Part shown: piece after piece, positions 35,946 through 36,803 of the stretch
Layout of the letters: each line of letters begins with the position of its first letter
Numbering within the stretch: position 1 is the stretch's first letter
Source of the DNA: Prochlorococcus sp. AG-363-A03
GTDB taxonomy: Bacteria; Cyanobacteriota; Cyanobacteriia; PCC-6307; Cyanobiaceae
NCBI GenBank assembly: GCA_003280445.1
Contig: QCEW01000012.1
Coordinates: 1-36,803, forward strand
Length of the DNA: 36,803 nt
Direction: 5' to 3'
Translations under genes and position numbers: made by a program
Notes under the pieces: generated by a model
Told to the model about the DNA's origin: nothing
The model's database searches: none
What the model saw: only the letters and a program-made list of their open reading frames with translations

Positions 35946-36803
35946 TCATTCTCTAGCTATTTCTATTAGATTAGCAACAAGTTTTTCTAGTTTTAATCCA
36001 GAAGCCTCCCATAGTGTCGGAAACATGCTTGTTTTAGTGAAGCCTGGCAATGTATTAACTTCATTTATATAAACCTTTTGCGTTCTCTCTTGATAAAAAA
36101 AATCGACCCTTGCTAAACCAAAAGCATTAATAGCTTTACATGCCTCGATGGCTAGCTTTTGTATCTTATTAGCTATTTCTATATTCAAATCAGCTGGAAT
36201 TATTGTACTGCTTAAATTCTCATCATATTTCGATTCATATGTGTACCAATCATCTTGAAATTTAACTTCTCCAACAACTGATGATTTCATTATGGACTTT
36301 CCTAATACTCCACATTCAAGTTCTCTCCCTTCAATATTTTTTTCTACTATGATTCTTTCATCATGGTTTGCTGCGATTTCTATTCCAGCAGTTAGTTGTT
36401 GCTTTGAGTATGCTTTAGTTATGCCAATAGAAGAACCCAAATTGGCTGGCTTTATAAAACATGGATACTTTATTCTTTTTTCTATTTTATCAAAAATAGA
36501 CTTCATAAATACTTTATTTAATAAATCATCTTTATGTAAATAAATATATGGAGTTTGAGGTAGATTAAATGATTTGAAAATTGATTTCATTGCTATTTTA
36601 TCCATACCTAAAGATGACCCAAGCGTTCCTGATCCAACAAAAGGTTTTCCTGTTAACTTAAATAATCCTTGAATAACTCCATCTTCTCCATTGGGACCAT
36701 GTAATGCGGGAAACCATACATCAACTCTACGACTTTCTTTTGGAAAGTTAGCAAGATTATCATTAAAGTCTTTGTTTCTTTTTATCAATTTGGTTGATTC
36801 TGT
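35946..36803 (-). CDS. ddl: D-alanine--D-alanine ligase, 5' end outside window
   Basis: ATP-grasp ligase that makes the D-Ala-D-Ala end of peptidoglycan precursors. The frame is open to the window edge, so the N-terminus (about 60 residues) is missing; the internal TTG at 36788 is not the start. Visible motifs: ALHGPNGEDGVIQGLF, VGSGTLGSSLGMDKIAMK, PCFIKPANLGSSIGI (ATP lid), VEKNIEGRELECGVLG, ARVDFFY and INEVNTLPGFTKTSMFP (metal/ATP and D-Ala binding). All are intact. It heads the ddl-small membrane protein-ftsQ-ftsZ cluster on minus. Confidence 0.96.
   Translation of the reverse strand, partial: TESTKLIKRNKDFNDNLANFPKESRRVDVWFPALHGPNGEDGVIQGLFKLTGKPFVGSGTLGSSLGMDKIAMKSIFKSFNLPQTPYIYLHKDDLLNKVFMKSIFDKIEKRIKYPCFIKPANLGSSIGITKAYSKQQLTAGIEIAANHDERIIVEKNIEGRELECGVLGKSIMKSSVVGEVKFQDDWYTYESKYDENLSSTIIPADLNIEIANKIQKLAIEACKAINAFGLARVDFFYQERTQKVYINEVNTLPGFTKTSMFPTLWEASGLKLEKLVANLIEIARE

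Overview
The window looks like chromosomal DNA from a marine picocyanobacterium, most likely a low-GC, low-light-type Prochlorococcus. The reasons are the AT-rich composition, compact gene spacing, a high-light-inducible (HLIP) protein, an NblS/Hik33 sensor kinase N-terminus, cyanobacteria-restricted families (DUF1825, DUF3086, DUF3119, PIN/TRAM membrane protein), an adjacent clpP/clpR pair, and a typical picocyanobacterial gene order. No database search was possible, so the strain is not assigned. I see no integrase, transposase, CRISPR array or phage gene. This is mostly core genome.

Layout. 1-2.8 kb: the 5' part of nblS (minus strand) behind purD, with purC divergent. 2.8-9.1 kb: a plus-strand outer-membrane/lipid A cluster, bamA-like Omp85, lpxC, fabZ, lpxA and lpxB, ending in a signal-peptide-bearing msrA. 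9.1-11.3 kb: pepA and a GIY-YIG-like nuclease gene on minus. 11.6-13.9 kb: a DUF1825 gene, tyrS and pyrF on plus. 13.9-18.1 kb: plsY, DUF3086, DUF3119, an MlaE-type lipid-transport permease and a GPH-family sugar symporter on minus. 18.2-21.4 kb: tRNA-Gly(UCC), glgX on minus, a 693-bp gene-free stretch, and hup with two tandem terminators.

21.5-24.3 kb is the least understood part. It holds a run of small genes: a secreted Cys-containing protein, three small membrane or soluble proteins on plus, a two-TM protein on minus, an HLIP on minus, a 37-codon candidate ORF, and a stand-alone protein resembling only the N-terminal part of NdhF. 24.5-26.5 kb carries a GT4 glycosyltransferase and a polyprenyl-phosphate sugar transferase (surface polysaccharide). 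26.5-31.2 kb on minus reads cobD/cbiB, ilvC, clpP, clpR and a PIN/TRAM membrane protein. 31.3-36.8 kb: hemW (plus), panB (minus), the SRP RNA gene (plus), then ftsZ, ftsQ, a small membrane protein and ddl (all minus), a division/peptidoglycan cluster cut by the window edge.

The strongest unusual signals are three. First, a perfect 52-bp palindrome lies inside the PIN/TRAM coding sequence, so both strands encode the same 17-residue peptide. Second, the conserved CbiB/CobD N-terminus is encoded upstream of the first usable ATG with no ATG/GTG/TTG available. Third, there is a stand-alone NdhF N-terminal-like protein in the small-gene cluster. No complete new multi-gene system could be demonstrated from sequence alone.
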